A stretch of 64,000 nucleotides of DNA from Centroberyx gerrardi (Eukaryota > Chordata > Actinopteri > Beryciformes > Berycidae). Positions within the stretch are counted from its first letter, which is position 1. Each line of letters begins with the position of its first letter. The notes below the pieces were generated by a model. It did no database searches. It was not told where the DNA came from and saw nothing but the letters and a program-made list of their open reading frames with translations. Positions 47,960-58,592 of the stretch are shown in pieces. The position numbers were made by a program, and so were the translations under genes. Where the stretch lies: the NCBI RefSeq assembly GCF_048128805.1, contig NC_136004.1, forward strand, positions 19,747,284 through 19,811,283. The letters run 5' to 3'.

Positions 47960-49207
47960 TACAAGGGAGGGGATACAATTTATTTTCTGAAATGTTGATC
48001 AGGGTTGGGGTCAATTCAAGAATGAACTCATCAATTCCAATTCAACTGAGGAACTGGAATTGGAAAAAAAACCAAAACCCTACAAGAAACAGAACTGGAA
48101 TTGAACTGGAATTTCAGGAAGTTTAATTTAATTCAATGAAATTCTGTGATAGATATGTGGTAAGAAATTACTTGCCACATATCTGAGCTTACACATAGTG
48201 TCATATATTATCAACACTGAATATCATAAAATGTTAAAGGTACCTTTCAGTTGGTATTTAATGCACAACATAATCGTAATGCATACATTATGACTGAATG
48301 CATTTGATTTTTTTGTCTTTTATGTGATTCATAATGTAATGCAAGTCAAGAGAACCTCTCTTAGAAGTGGAATTTAATGGAAATCAATTCTGTTTCATTT
48401 CAATTCAATTCCAATTCTGTTTCCTTGAGCTGGGTGCATTTCCAATTCCAACTCCAATTCCAGGAACAGAATTGGAATTTACCATGCATTCTCAATTCGA
48501 TTCATGAACGGCCCCAAACCCTGATGTTGGAATTGGCAATATTGCTTGTTTTTGTAAGCTCTCGTGCAAATAAAGCCCACCGAACTGGGGCTCAGCAGCA
48601 TCACCATACCTGGCAGTATTCTTCCACCTGACAGGGGGTGCCAAGGGTCATTGTCGGTGGCCAGAAACAGACAGTCCGGGTCCCTCAAATAGCACGAAGC
48701 TTTGGCTAATTTGAGAAAAGTCAGTGTATCGTCATGTCCAACCAGCACTGCCTTGACATCTGGAGCCAAGGCGCAGTTATAAATGGTGGCGTCTGGTGCG
48801 TCGACCTCCTCCACGAAGGGGACGCCGGCCTCCCGCAGCTCTTTGCGCATTCCCTCGCATCCGATGACAAACACCTTGCCCTGGACTTTGGCCACGTCTC
48901 TCAGGTAGAGAGCCGAGCAGTACGAGGAGCTGAAGATCTGCTCCTGCATTACGTCGGTGAAGCCCAGCCGGTAGAACTTGCTCACATAATTCTCCCGCGG
49001 CCTGGTGCAGTTGTTGGTGACGAAAAACACATATTTACCGTGTCTTATCAGTGAATTTACCACATTCGGCGCGCCCGTTATCGCATCTTCTCCGTGCCAT
49101 ATTACCCCATCACAGTCGAAAAGGAAAAACTCCTTTGCCTCTAGCAAATTTCTAATCTGAGGACCGCGAATTTTCTGACACCCTTTGAATCCTAAAGCGC
49201 CTGCCAT
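47139..49207 (-). CDS. pdxp: PDXP-like HAD phosphatase (chronophin / phosphoglycolate phosphatase family), complete
   Basis: Two coding exons on the minus strand, 49207-48610 and 47473-47139 (phase 1), give 310 aa; human PDXP is 296 and PGP 321. All HAD motifs are present. Motif I is FLFDCDGVIW with nucleophile Asp31 and acid/base Asp33. Motif II is Thr64-Asn65 in FVTNN. Motif III is Lys221 in IGKPSRF. Motif IV is MVGDRLETD with Asp247 and Asp252. The C2-type cap between motifs II and III contains CLFLATDNDPWHPLSGGR, which matches PDXP (ATDRDPWHPLSDGS) and not PGP (GTNMDNRLPLENGR). That favours a pyridoxal 5'-phosphate or phosphoprotein (cofilin) phosphatase. However, RFMFECISSQF and GCL are PGP-like, so it may be a fish-specific paralogue of the pair. 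It acts in the cytosol with Mg2+. The single intron is about two thirds transposon. Confidence 0.88.
47559..47587. repeat. (TG)n microsatellite in the pdxp-like intron
   Basis: About 14 TG units ending at the left border of the MITE at 47589. Confidence 0.9.
47589..47803. mobile_element. MITE with telomere-like TTAGGG interior (pdxp-like intron)
   Basis: The left end CCTGTACTTCTATCTTTGTG and the reverse complement of the right end CTTGTACTTCTATCCTGATG are inverted repeats of about 25 bases. The interior has degenerate GGTTAGGG/GGTTAAGG repeats (about 47680-47752) that resemble telomere sequence but are part of the element. (TG)n lies on both sides (47559-47587 and 47808-47819). The element is about 215 bp with no coding capacity. 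Confidence 0.75.
47926..47956. repeat. (CA)n microsatellite in the pdxp-like intron
   Basis: About 15 CA units between the two intronic MITEs. Confidence 0.95.
48000..48523. mobile_element. hAT-like MITE with long inverted ends (pdxp-like intron)
   Basis: The left end CAGGGTTGGGGTCAATTC and the reverse complement of the right end CAGGGTTTGGGGCCGTTC pair over roughly 60 bases, continuing into AATTCCAATT/AACTGGAATT words. The flanks are ATGTTGAT (47992-47999) and ATGTTGGA (48524-48531). That is a likely 8-bp duplication with two changes, as expected of an old hAT insertion. The element is 524 bp, AT-rich and noncoding. Confidence 0.75.
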
Positions 49208-49460
49208 CCCGACTGTCTCCTCGGTCTGCTGTGCTTCACCTGTTAATGATTCCCCATGTCGAAGGCAGCTGCATACTGCTGTTAGGACAACGGGTAAAAT
49301 ATTGTATTTAAAAAAAACAATGTCAGGAAATCACATTGCAGAGTCCTTGGTGCTGCTGCTGTTACGCACGGTCAGCAGGCTAGGCTACATAAACACTGAC
49401 GTCTAACCCCGCCCCTTTTGTCATTACTGACCAATCAAACTGCAGCGCTCTAACCAATCA
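49208..49460 (-). promoter_or_regulatory. pdxp: Promoter region of the pdxp-like gene
   Basis: Upstream of the minus-strand start lie a CRE-like TGACGTC (49398-49404), a GC box in CCCCGCCCC (49407-49415), and two CCAAT boxes (49431-49435 and 49453-49457, written on the plus strand). There is no TATA box. The cluster fits a CpG-type housekeeping promoter; transcription start is not fixed. Confidence 0.6.
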
Positions 49461-50313
49461 AGATCGTTTCGATTATAAACCTGTTAAATCAATACACTCC
49501 CAGTATTAAATGGTGCCTCGTGGTTGCCAGTGGACAGGTTTAAGGATGGCACTAATAAAAATCAGCACCCAACTCATAAAGTGGTACGACGACTAACAAG
49601 CAACAAATCAAACAATACTTACAGTATCAGTTGATATATTTCATACAGTAATAGTGAAACACATTACATTTACAAGAGGCCGTTGACAAAACTCTATGAC
49701 AAAATATATGTCAAGGCATGAAATGATGTGAATTTTACCATTTTATTTTCAGTCTACTGTAAAAATACCATGATATAGCGTTAAATAGATAGTAATAGCA
49801 TGATGTATAGGCTCTACCTACATACTGTATTATGGAGAAAGACATTTCAAGTGGCGTAAAACATTGTCCTTGTGTGTTTATATTTATTTATTTGTGAGAG
49901 CATTCATATACAAATGGTATGGTTTGTCAGACAATTTCACAGTCAGTTACTGACAGAGAGAAGAGGGGATGACGGCACAGTAAAGTCACAGTAAAGTCAC
50001 TCTTAAGCCTGTCTGTCTGGTCACTAGATGGCGCTCTAACCCACAGAAGATGTATTAAGTTTTGAACAAGGCTGGTTAGAACTTCAGAGCACAACACTGC
50101 ACTGGATTACACTAAACTAAACTAAACTAGAGTAGACAATATAAGAGAAATACAGAATAGAATAGAATGCTGAAATGGATGATGAATATTTCTTAATTTC
50201 CTAATATTACTCGGCAAAGATTATTATTTAAGATCATTTTACACATCAACAGATTAAAAGGGATGGAAAATGGATTTTACACATCAATATACTAGACCAG
50301 ACCAGACCTAGAA

Positions 50314-50350
50314 CAGAATAGAATAGAATAGAATAGAATAGAATAGAATA
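50314..50350. repeat. (GAATA)n pentanucleotide microsatellite
   Basis: About seven AGAAT units. The same pentamer family recurs at 54797-54830. Confidence 0.9.
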
Positions 50351-51241
50351 ATTGAGGTGTAACATCTATGAGATAGATCTTTGACTTTTGTTTTTCCTAT
50401 GGTGGCTCACATAAATCTGCAGTCTAAATCTTTTTATGTATTCTCTGCTTTAAAATTCCCAACTTACAAATCCAAAAGAATAAATAAATAAACAGAATTG
50501 TAAAAGTGCAGTTCCACCATTCTAGTTAATTCATTCAAAACCTAGTTACAATTTTGTGCACATTTGTCTTCTGCTATGCTGTCTGTGTTATTCTGTGCTA
50601 TTCTGCCCTCTTTCTCTCCTCCCTTCTGTTCCTTTCTGCTTTGTTTCGTCCTGTCCTTTCTCTGCTGTACTGCTCTGCTCTGCTTTGTTCTGCTTTGTTT
50701 GATCTGTTCTCTCCTATTCTGCCTTGCTCTAGTTAGCTTGTTTATAGTCTTTTTCTTTTTCTTTTTTTTGTCCGTTGTCCGGTCTTGTCATGGACTCGTC
50801 TGTTTCGCCCTGCTCGTTTCAGATTGCGTGCGAGACAGAGGAAGACTCACTGGCACCTGCAACTGCCAGACAAACAGACAAATGAAAAGCAGAGAAAGAA
50901 CCAAGGAACAGACAGCTGAATAGGCAAAGAACAAGCCGTCCTAATTGGTCATTATTTCCTTGCTAATCTATATTTTCCTCCCTGCTAACCCCCAACACAG
51001 ATGCAGGGAGAGGGGGGGAGGACGGAGCGGGGAGCGGAGCAGAGGGGGTCCTGCAGGCCCGGTCAGGCCGGAGCGCTGACCGTGAACATCGGAGTGCTGC
51101 TGCCTTTGTGCTCGTGTCTCGCTGAGGAAGGGGAAGGAGACTCGGAGCAAGGCAGCAGAGGGGGAGTGGGGGTCAGAGTTGGGATTTGCAGGTGGTGCTG
51201 GTGCTTAATAACTGAAGAGCCAGTAGACCATAATGCTACCC

Positions 51242-51242
<1 letters not shown>

Positions 51243-51297
<55 letters not shown>
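51243..51297. repeat. (CA)n microsatellite
   Basis: About 27 uninterrupted CA units. Confidence 0.95.
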
Positions 51298-51302
<5 letters not shown>

Positions 51303-51515
51303 CGGCCTTTGCAATGTAGAGCAGATTATAGAAGGGTCAAGTGTGTCCTGTTACTCACATACATATACACACACACACACACAAAGCATGCAAGCAAGCA
51401 CACGTACACAAACACACACACACACACACAGTCACCCTAACCGAGCCATGCTTCTGTGTTGTTGCTTGCTTCAAAATGGCATCAAGCCATGATAGGGTAG
51501 TGTGTGTGTTGTGTA

Positions 51516-51518
<3 letters not shown>

Positions 51519-51554
<36 letters not shown>
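51519..51554. repeat. (TG)n microsatellite
   Basis: About 18 TG units. Confidence 0.95.
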
Positions 51555-51555
<1 letters not shown>

Positions 51556-52290
51556 GGTGTACAGCCAGCCACCCCTGGCTTGCAGCACAGCCAGGTCAAA
51601 GCAGCAGAGAGGTGTTGGACAATGTGGCGCTGCAGTACAAATGAGGCGACTGGTAGACACAGTGGCGCTGGGAAGGGAGAGGGCAAGACACTTGGCATAA
51701 TGACTATTTCACTGAGAGTGAATGTGGTACAAAAAGTGCTCAGCATTAAAGGAAAAGGTTTCAGCAACACTAAAGGTTCTGAAAACTGTTGTTTTTTTAT
51801 GTTGACTTTTTTGCAATAATAATAAAAGTGCCTTCGCCTTTATATTTTCAAGTTAGATTCATGGAAACATTTTCTTAATTGTTTTTGCATCTCAGCCCTC
51901 TGTTGCTTTATTTTTCATGCTAAAAACTTTGTACAGTGTATATGTATGTATGTTACTTTGTATCTATGTATGCATCTATCTCAAAATGGGGACAGAGAAA
52001 GGGCGACCCTTTCCCTAAGCTTAACAATGATCAGAGAAATGACAAAGCTGACCCCAGATCAGAATTGAAGGGTAATTTTGCTCTATGCTGAACGAGGGAA
52101 GAGGAACGGAAAAAAAATCCTTACTCAGTAATAGGCCAGTAAAAGTAATCTTACTTTAACTCTTACATGGATCCGGAAAATCGTTTGCAGACTGTGGAAC
52201 ACTTTTACCTGAAACCAAAAGCAGCTTTTTATGGTTGTTTTTTCCCCCTTAACATTTGTCAGAAGAGAGCAGGCCCATTTCATGTAACAC

Positions 52291-52500
52291 TGTATTGATC
52301 CCTTAGGGATTTTTTTCCCTAAGCTTCCCCCAGGTCAGAGGTCAGGGTCAGCTACAGAACAGGACCCTTGGACCTGGTAGGGATCCGGTGTTTTGCTAAA
52401 GGACACTTCAGTAGGGCAAATGCTTGCTGACAAGGCAGCTTGATCCCAGGTCCTGTGGTAAAGGGAAGGTCTCCCAAATCATTATCCCACCCTGCTACCC
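52291..52500. repeat. Interspersed repeat fragment
   Basis: Words such as TATTGATCCCTTAGGGA, GTCAGGGTCAGCTACA, AAGGACACTTCAGTAGGGC and TGATCCCAGGTCCTG follow the order seen in a common teleost dispersed repeat. It shares its general type with the fragments at 2257-2338 and 62223-62420. The family is not assigned and there is no coding content. Confidence 0.5.
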
Positions 52501-52565
52501 CTTTATTATTTGATGATGAATGAGTGAATTATATGATTCAACTACTATTTATCATCAAGCATGGA

Positions 52566-52571
52566 TTTATT
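52566..52571 (-). other. polyA signal of the ugt3a-like gene
   Basis: AATAAA on the minus strand, 164 bases downstream of the stop codon, gives a short 3' UTR. Confidence 0.55.
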
Positions 52572-52734
52572 GATTGATCGCCTACAGCATTTTAGAGCAG
52601 CAACAAATTAGATTTTAAAAACAGTCATAATTTATACAGTGTTCATACAGTATGCAATACAGTCCCCGAAAAACAAGTCACACAAAACTGAGGTATAGAT
52701 TTGAACAGTGTCCCTGAGTGAGAGCTTTGTGCCA

Positions 52735-53390
52735 TTATTGTAGTTTTTTGTGTTCAACCCTGCTATTCCTGCTCCTACATAGAGCCCAGCAGAGAACTAC
52801 AGGTCCCAGCAGCACCAGGGAGAAAAGCAGCACCACGTCCAGCAGGCATCTCTGGTACCAGGACTGAGTGAGTGAGATGGGCCGCAGGTGAGTCCCACCT
52901 CCACTGTGCAGGATGTGCTCCACCCACTGGGTGAGCCGGAGGCCTGGAGGGACAGGATGTGATCGGTGGATCCTGCTGAGGGACAGGGCTGAAGACTTGA
53001 ACCTAGGGAAGGGGAAAGGAGAAGGAAGGAGGGAGAGAAGAAGAAGAGAGGGGAAGCAAGTGGTTACAGACTTCTCTATACTTCCTAACTGCATCATGAA
53101 TGGCACCCATCCATCCCTCTATCTATCCATCCTCCTCTATCTATCCATCCGTGGCAGTTCCATACCTGTTGTCCTGTGTGAGCGTGTGAATCGTGGAGCT
53201 GAGCAGTTCCCTGGTGATGTGTGTGGGACTGATGGTGACGCCCAGGCCCTTTGCCTCGGCCCTCACCACATTATCAAACTGGTCTCCAAACAGAGGGATT
53301 CCCAGCACAGGAACAGCATGGTACACCGCCTGCAGCAGGCTGTTCTGACCACCGTGGGTGATGAAGAGACGGGCTTTAGGATGGCCTGAG

Positions 53391-53470
<80 letters not shown>

Positions 53471-53586
53471 ATTAGGAAGTAGATGCAGCAATACTTCTCT
53501 CTATAGAAAGCCAAATGGGTCGTATTTTGCCTCTCTTCCTTCACCATATTAGCTTTTCATAACTCACTGGTCTGTTTTGTCGAGAA

Positions 53587-53632
<46 letters not shown>

Positions 53633-56054
53633 AGATGGGGTTTGCAGTTTATTGATAACTTTACAGGACAGAATGTCTTTACTAGGAAGAAGTTACATTA
53701 CTGAGTAAAGGAAGAAAGAATATTTGTGTGTAGTACAGACTGATAACAGCTCATACACTCATACAGATGCAATCGTCATAGAAATCTCACTGTTTTCCTG
53801 CATGTGTTGCAGTCGCCCAATACTAGGCCTACTGCAATCTGCCTGACAGGACACATTTCTAAAATTCAACACTTTGGTCCCCTCTCAATCGTTAGAGGCC
53901 ACATTGAACAGTGTGGTAACTAGTATTTTGAGACGTGAGTTTTGCATATAAGCTGCCTATCTAGTTGGAACCAGGAGCTAAGTTTAGAAGAGTTGGCTGT
54001 TAAAAGAGTAAAATGCCAGACTGATTCAGAAAAGATGTACAATGGTGACTTAGACAATGACGCCTATTCCCGGCCCCTATTCCTACCCAGCAGGTCATTC
54101 AGAGGCAGCCAGTCCACCAGCCTGAGGTTGGGAGGAGTGTCCAGGTGAGACGGCCATCGCTCGGGGTCATACCTAGGTTTGGAAAAACACTGCAAGTTAT
54201 GGGAACTACCTGGAACCCTTAAATAAATAGGAATACTGAATTTGTTTCTGTCTTTGTGGGACAGATTTGATCTTGTCATAGTTGTCTAAGTGGTGAAAAA
54301 AAATCAGATTCTATGTGCTTTTTTTGGGTTAAGGTTAGGGTTAACAATTAAAAATCCAATTTCTTCGTATCTGTGTGAATCTCATAATGGTTTTACCTCC
54401 AGATGACGCCCTGAGGGACCCTGGAGAAGCCCGCAGTCAGATCCACCAACAGACGGTCCACAGAGACGGAGGAGACCATGGACCCCAGGGTCACCACAAT
54501 GAAACCTGCCTCGCCATAACCTGAGATCCACAACTCCAAGTCCTGAAGTGTCAGGAGGGGACGGGGAGTCGGGGATGGGGGGTGGAGGGGAAAGGAAATG
54601 AAGGAAGTGTGTAGAGGGAAGCAGGGTGGGAGAGAAGGGGGGGGGGGGGGGGGGGGTAGTGCAGAGAAGGAAGGGGGGGGTGAGAAGTGCAGAGGGAAGT
54701 GGGAGAGGGAAGGAGAGGGGGAAGGAGGTCAGTTAATTTAAAAACTTGACTCTGACTTCATATCAGCTTTTCTATGTCCAAATCTTACTGACACAAATAG
54801 AATAGAATAGAATAGAATAGAATAGAATAGACCTGATCCAGAGGCTTGGCAGGTTTGTTCAGCAGGCCTCCCACCAACACAGTGTAGGGCATAAGAGGCT
54901 GGGGGAACTCCAGGGAAAAGTCGGTGTTGAAGGCCCAGAGCTCGGCTCCATGGTAAAACTCCTCCAGACCGCCGGGGGGCGAGCCTGAACCTAAGTGGCG
55001 CTCCGCTACTTCCCTAAACTTCGACCACACCAGTTCTTGGCCTTGGGGGGGAAAACCAGGAGGAAAGGTAGGCAATTAGAAAGCACAATATCTAAACAGA
55101 AGTTGCAACAGTAAGAAGCCTCCAGTCACTCAGATTTGACCTGCTATAACTATTTTTTTGTCAGACAGTATTAGCCTCCACGTACTTGCTAGTTGCAACT
55201 AATGCTTCACTGGGAACTCTATCAGGATGCATTGGAAACTATATGGGTGACTCAGGAAAATGCCATTAACAGTAAAGTTTAATCTTTAATGATCTCCATG
55301 GAGAAATTGGGCTGTTGCAGATGCAAATAATAATGGGATAGATCAATGATAATAGCACATAATAGAGCGAACGGGGGTAATGTAAACATTCACAATGTAC
55401 ACGCAACCAACAACCATCTCATCTTTGACAGTATGTGATCACCTCCTCAGTAGCACCATTCTTACCTATGGGAGCCAGGAGAGAGTAGAGGAGGTTCTTT
55501 GCACGGTCCAAGAGGTCCATGTGGTCGGACAGCTGGGAGTTGAAGACCGGGACACAGGAGAGCGGGCTGGGGAGGGCGATGGACAGAGGGCCGTTCAGAG
55601 TGCCGGGGTAGAAGGCTACATAGTAGACACCTGGAGTAAATAGAGTAAAAGACATAGAGGATTTGAGCTGATGTTGCTTTATTCATGACTGTTGATCAGG
55701 GATGGGACGATATGTTTATTTCACGATACGATTCGATACACAATATGGGCTTCACGGTTCGATACAACCACGATACGATGTAATAAAAGCATTGCATTTC
55801 AACATATTATCCCAACCCTACTGTTGATAGACTATCAGCAACCTTTGAAATTCAGAGAATATGAATCTGTACAGTAGATCTACCAAGTTTGCGTGCCAGG
55901 ATGAAGGAGCAGGGGTTGAAAGCATCGAGGATGGCGATGTCATAACGTTCCCCCTGCAGGAAGGCCATCATCTCTCCATCCCCCAGCAGCCTGTCACACT
56001 GGTAGGACAGATGGCCCATGAAGTTTAAGAAGTTAGTGAAGTTATCCCTGAGAG

Positions 56055-56095
<41 letters not shown>

Positions 56096-57795
56096 GAGAA
56101 AGATGAAGACAGAGGCAGGCGGAGTGAAGAGGGACAAGAGTCGGGTGAAGCTAAAATAGACCATATGCTCCACTTATAAAGGCAGCAGGTGGATACTCAA
56201 GCTTGGTCTACTCAGATAACACAATATTATCACCTCCTTAGGCTACTATCATATTCATAATACTAATCATCCTGGTTGATATAGTAGACAGGCAATTAAC
56301 TTGGACAGAAATATCATGAAAAACCTATCAAAGAAATGTAAATGGAAGAATGTAACACAGCATGAACAGGCTTTACTCACAGCCACTTCCTCATTCAGGC
56401 CAAGATCATTTGGGGTCAAATCCAAGACCAGAGCAAGTATTATTTGAGAACGAAACAAAACAGTTACCATGTCATTCAAAACTGATATGATAATATGATA
56501 ATGCTGCTCTGGAGTGCTATAGTTTTTGAAGCAGAACTTATATCTCACAGAAAGATCAATAGGGAAAGTGCATCTTGTGATTTTCACATAATTGTTTGAG
56601 ATTATTGTCATTGGCTCCGGCAGATTCAGGAGTAAAGTCCAACAAAGACACAAACTAGGTCAAATCAGGTACGAGTTTCAAAATGCTAATGCAAGACCGG
56701 ACTCAAGTTCAAGACCAGATTTGAGTAGTAAAGTTACAGCAGTGATAGTCAGTGTTTCTGAGCTACAACTGGGGCTGTAAATCAACCCAAGTCTCCTATC
56801 TCTACTAACATAAAGCTGTGTCAATGTACCTGCCCAGTAAAAACTGTGTTTGTTGCTCCAGGAACCAGCCATTGTATTCTTTAATGTAGCTCTCTCCTAA
56901 AGACCAGGTGCTAGTCTGGTAACTGTCTGCACGGCCTGCATAGGAAAAACCTGGGAGGAATTCAACAGTTGTTGCCAAGTCAAGGAAGTGAATGTAACTG
57001 TGTATCTGCATTATGGATGAATATGATTAGGACACAGAAAGAAACAAAGATCTGTATGGCATAGTTGCAGATACTGTAGGCTAAATGTAAGAATGTAAGA
57101 GAGACAGAATCAGAGAGAGAATGAGAAAGAGAGAAAGTACTGTAAAGTGTGTATGTGTGTTTGAGGGTGTGTGTGTGTATGTTTACCCGTAATAAGAGGG
57201 TTGCCCAGCTGCAAGAGCATGCGGACCTCATGGCCACGCTGGTAGAAGTTATGAGAGATCTCATCCAATAACAAGTAGTGACTTCCCCCTGGAGACAAGA
57301 GGAGACAAGAAACAAGAAGGGAAATCTCTAACAATCATTATACTATCACTCTGCCATCTAAAAGCCTTATTCACTGTTTGTAACATATTATTTTAATACC
57401 CATGTCATACACATCGTCTCATTTCTTTCATTTCAGTTCTGCTACAACAGAATTTACCCAATCTGCTCTACTTGATCAGTAACTTAAAAAAAAAAAAAAA
57501 AAAGCAGATCACCTGCTATACCTGTCATTGTACTCTCACCTTATATAAGATTAAGTGTGTGCATTCACAAAAATGCGTCTGGGAATGCAAAGCCAAATAA
57601 TAAAGTTGACTTTTATTACTTGACTCACCAGTCTGGAAAGTGCATATGAAATCTTTGTCATATTTTTGAACAAATATTTGATATCAGTATTACTACACTG
57701 CTCCCCTACTCACCAATGAGACAGACAGTCAGGATCTTGGCAGACTGAAGGAAAGGGAGAGCCAGGAGAGAAAACACCAAAAACACAATCCCCAT
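52735..57795 (-). CDS. ugt3a: UDP-glycosyltransferase, UGT3A type, complete
   Basis: Ten coding exons on the minus strand: 57795-57714, 57288-57187, 56950-56830, 56047-55884, 55630-55466, 55041-54833, 54542-54397, 54172-54087, 53385-53166 and 53002-52735. All phases close to 520 aa (human UGT3A1/2: 523). The N-terminal signal peptide MGIVFLVFSLLALPFLQSAK precedes ILTVCLIGGSHYLLLDEIS, matching UGT3A. The C-terminal half carries the UGT signature: LRLVDWLPLNDLLGHPKARL, then FITHGGQNSLLQAVYHAVP and VLGIPLFGDQFDN. A membrane segment (about 485-505, LLDVVLLFSLVLLGPVVLCW) is followed by a basic tail ending KKLQ, a KKxx ER-retrieval signal. It is therefore an ER membrane enzyme with a lumenal catalytic domain that conjugates small lipophilic acceptors. 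Mammalian UGT3A enzymes use UDP-GlcNAc, UDP-glucose or UDP-xylose rather than UDP-glucuronate; the donor used here cannot be assigned by eye. It neighbours spef2, as UGT3A lies near SPEF2 in human. Confidence 0.93.
53395..53466. repeat. (AG)36 microsatellite, upstream of ugt3a exon 9 acceptor
   Basis: 72 pure AG bases on the plus strand, so (CU)36 in the ugt3a-like transcript. The tract ends eight bases before the acceptor AG (53387-53386) and forms an unusually long polypyrimidine tract. Confidence 0.95.
53586..53635. repeat. (AG)n microsatellite in ugt3a intron 8
   Basis: About 24 AG/AA/CG-interrupted units in the same intron as the (AG)36 tract. Confidence 0.9.
54637..54656. repeat. Homopolymer (G)20 in ugt3a intron 6
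   Basis: Twenty consecutive G on the plus strand (C in the transcript), inside a wider G/A-rich stretch (54555-54730). Confidence 0.9.
54797..54830. repeat. (AATAG)n pentanucleotide microsatellite touching a splice donor
   Basis: Seven ATAGA units. On the minus strand the tract begins right after the exon 6 donor GT (54832-54831), so donor positions +3 onward come from the repeat (GTCTATTCTATT). Confidence 0.9.
55697..55820. mobile_element. hAT-type MITE with perfect 8-bp TSD (ugt3a intron 4)
   Basis: The left end CAGGGATGGGACGATATGT and the reverse complement of the right end TAGGGTTGGGATAATATGT form inverted repeats. The flanks are identical: CTGTTGAT at 55689-55696 and 55821-55828. The element is 124 bp, noncoding, with CGATACGATTCGATAC-like palindromic words inside. 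The perfect duplication suggests a fairly young insertion. Confidence 0.88.
56055..56092. repeat. (AG)n tract upstream of ugt3a exon 4 acceptor
   Basis: About 18 AG units, so (CU)n in the transcript, lying directly upstream of the acceptor at 56049-56048. Confidence 0.95.
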
Positions 57796-58557
57796 GTTGT
57801 TATTACAGTAACACACACTGACAGGCAGCCAAAGCCCTCTCAAAGTTCCTAAAATAGTCTTCCAATGGGATGAACTTTGAAAAAAGAAAAAATACACTTT
57901 CCAAAAATAAATTGAAAAGCTTTCAAAAGTCAATTGAAATGATGTGAATGAGTAAGTGGGAGAGATGTGAAAGGTTCCTTGTGTAAAGAACAGATATGGG
58001 GTATTCTCTCTGATAATATGGAGCTGGATATAAAATAGAGATGTGATCCAGACAAGGCATATGAAGTAGGAAATTATGGAGGGAAAAGCAAGAAAACTAG
58101 AATCCCCAAAAGAGATCAATAGGCCTGGTGTGTACAAAGCCCAGGATTACCAACATAAAGAAAAGAAAATCACATTCCTGCTAAAATCGTTCTGTACGAG
58201 CGGCAGGTTCGGTCTTGAAAGTCTTCTCTCCGATGGAGTGGTGGGATCTCAGATCCTACTCAGCCAGGAGTCCAGGTTCTTTTACACACTCTACAGTGTC
58301 AAGTTGGCAGTGAGGGAAATCCAAAATCCTCATTTAGTGCACTTAAGATGGATCCAAAATTTTAAGTTTAAATGTAAAAGGTCCGGTGTTCGGGTGTTGT
58401 TTTAATCCTTCTTTAATCAATCCCGGTTTTGAGTGCAAGTTTGCGAGTATGAATGTGTCTGTATATGTGATGTGTGAGCAGCTCTGTTTTCTCTAGAAGT
58501 CAGAAGTCCAGGAGCACTGGACCTGCAGCGATAATGAAAGGGAGGGAGAAATGGAGG

Positions 58558-58592
<35 letters not shown>

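Larger units (their letters stand above)
49461..52560. other. Intergenic region between pdxp-like and ugt3a-like genes
   Basis: No coding exon is supported. Contents are a (GAATA)n repeat (50314-50350), a C/T-rich stretch with TCTGC words (50580-50740), a G/C-rich block (51000-51200), large CA/TG microsatellites (51243-51297, 51413-51430, 51519-51554) and a repeat fragment (52291-52500). Confidence 0.4.

Noticed and set aside
48734-49054. 106-aa plus-strand frame
   Set aside because: Antisense shadow of the pdxp-like exon 1.
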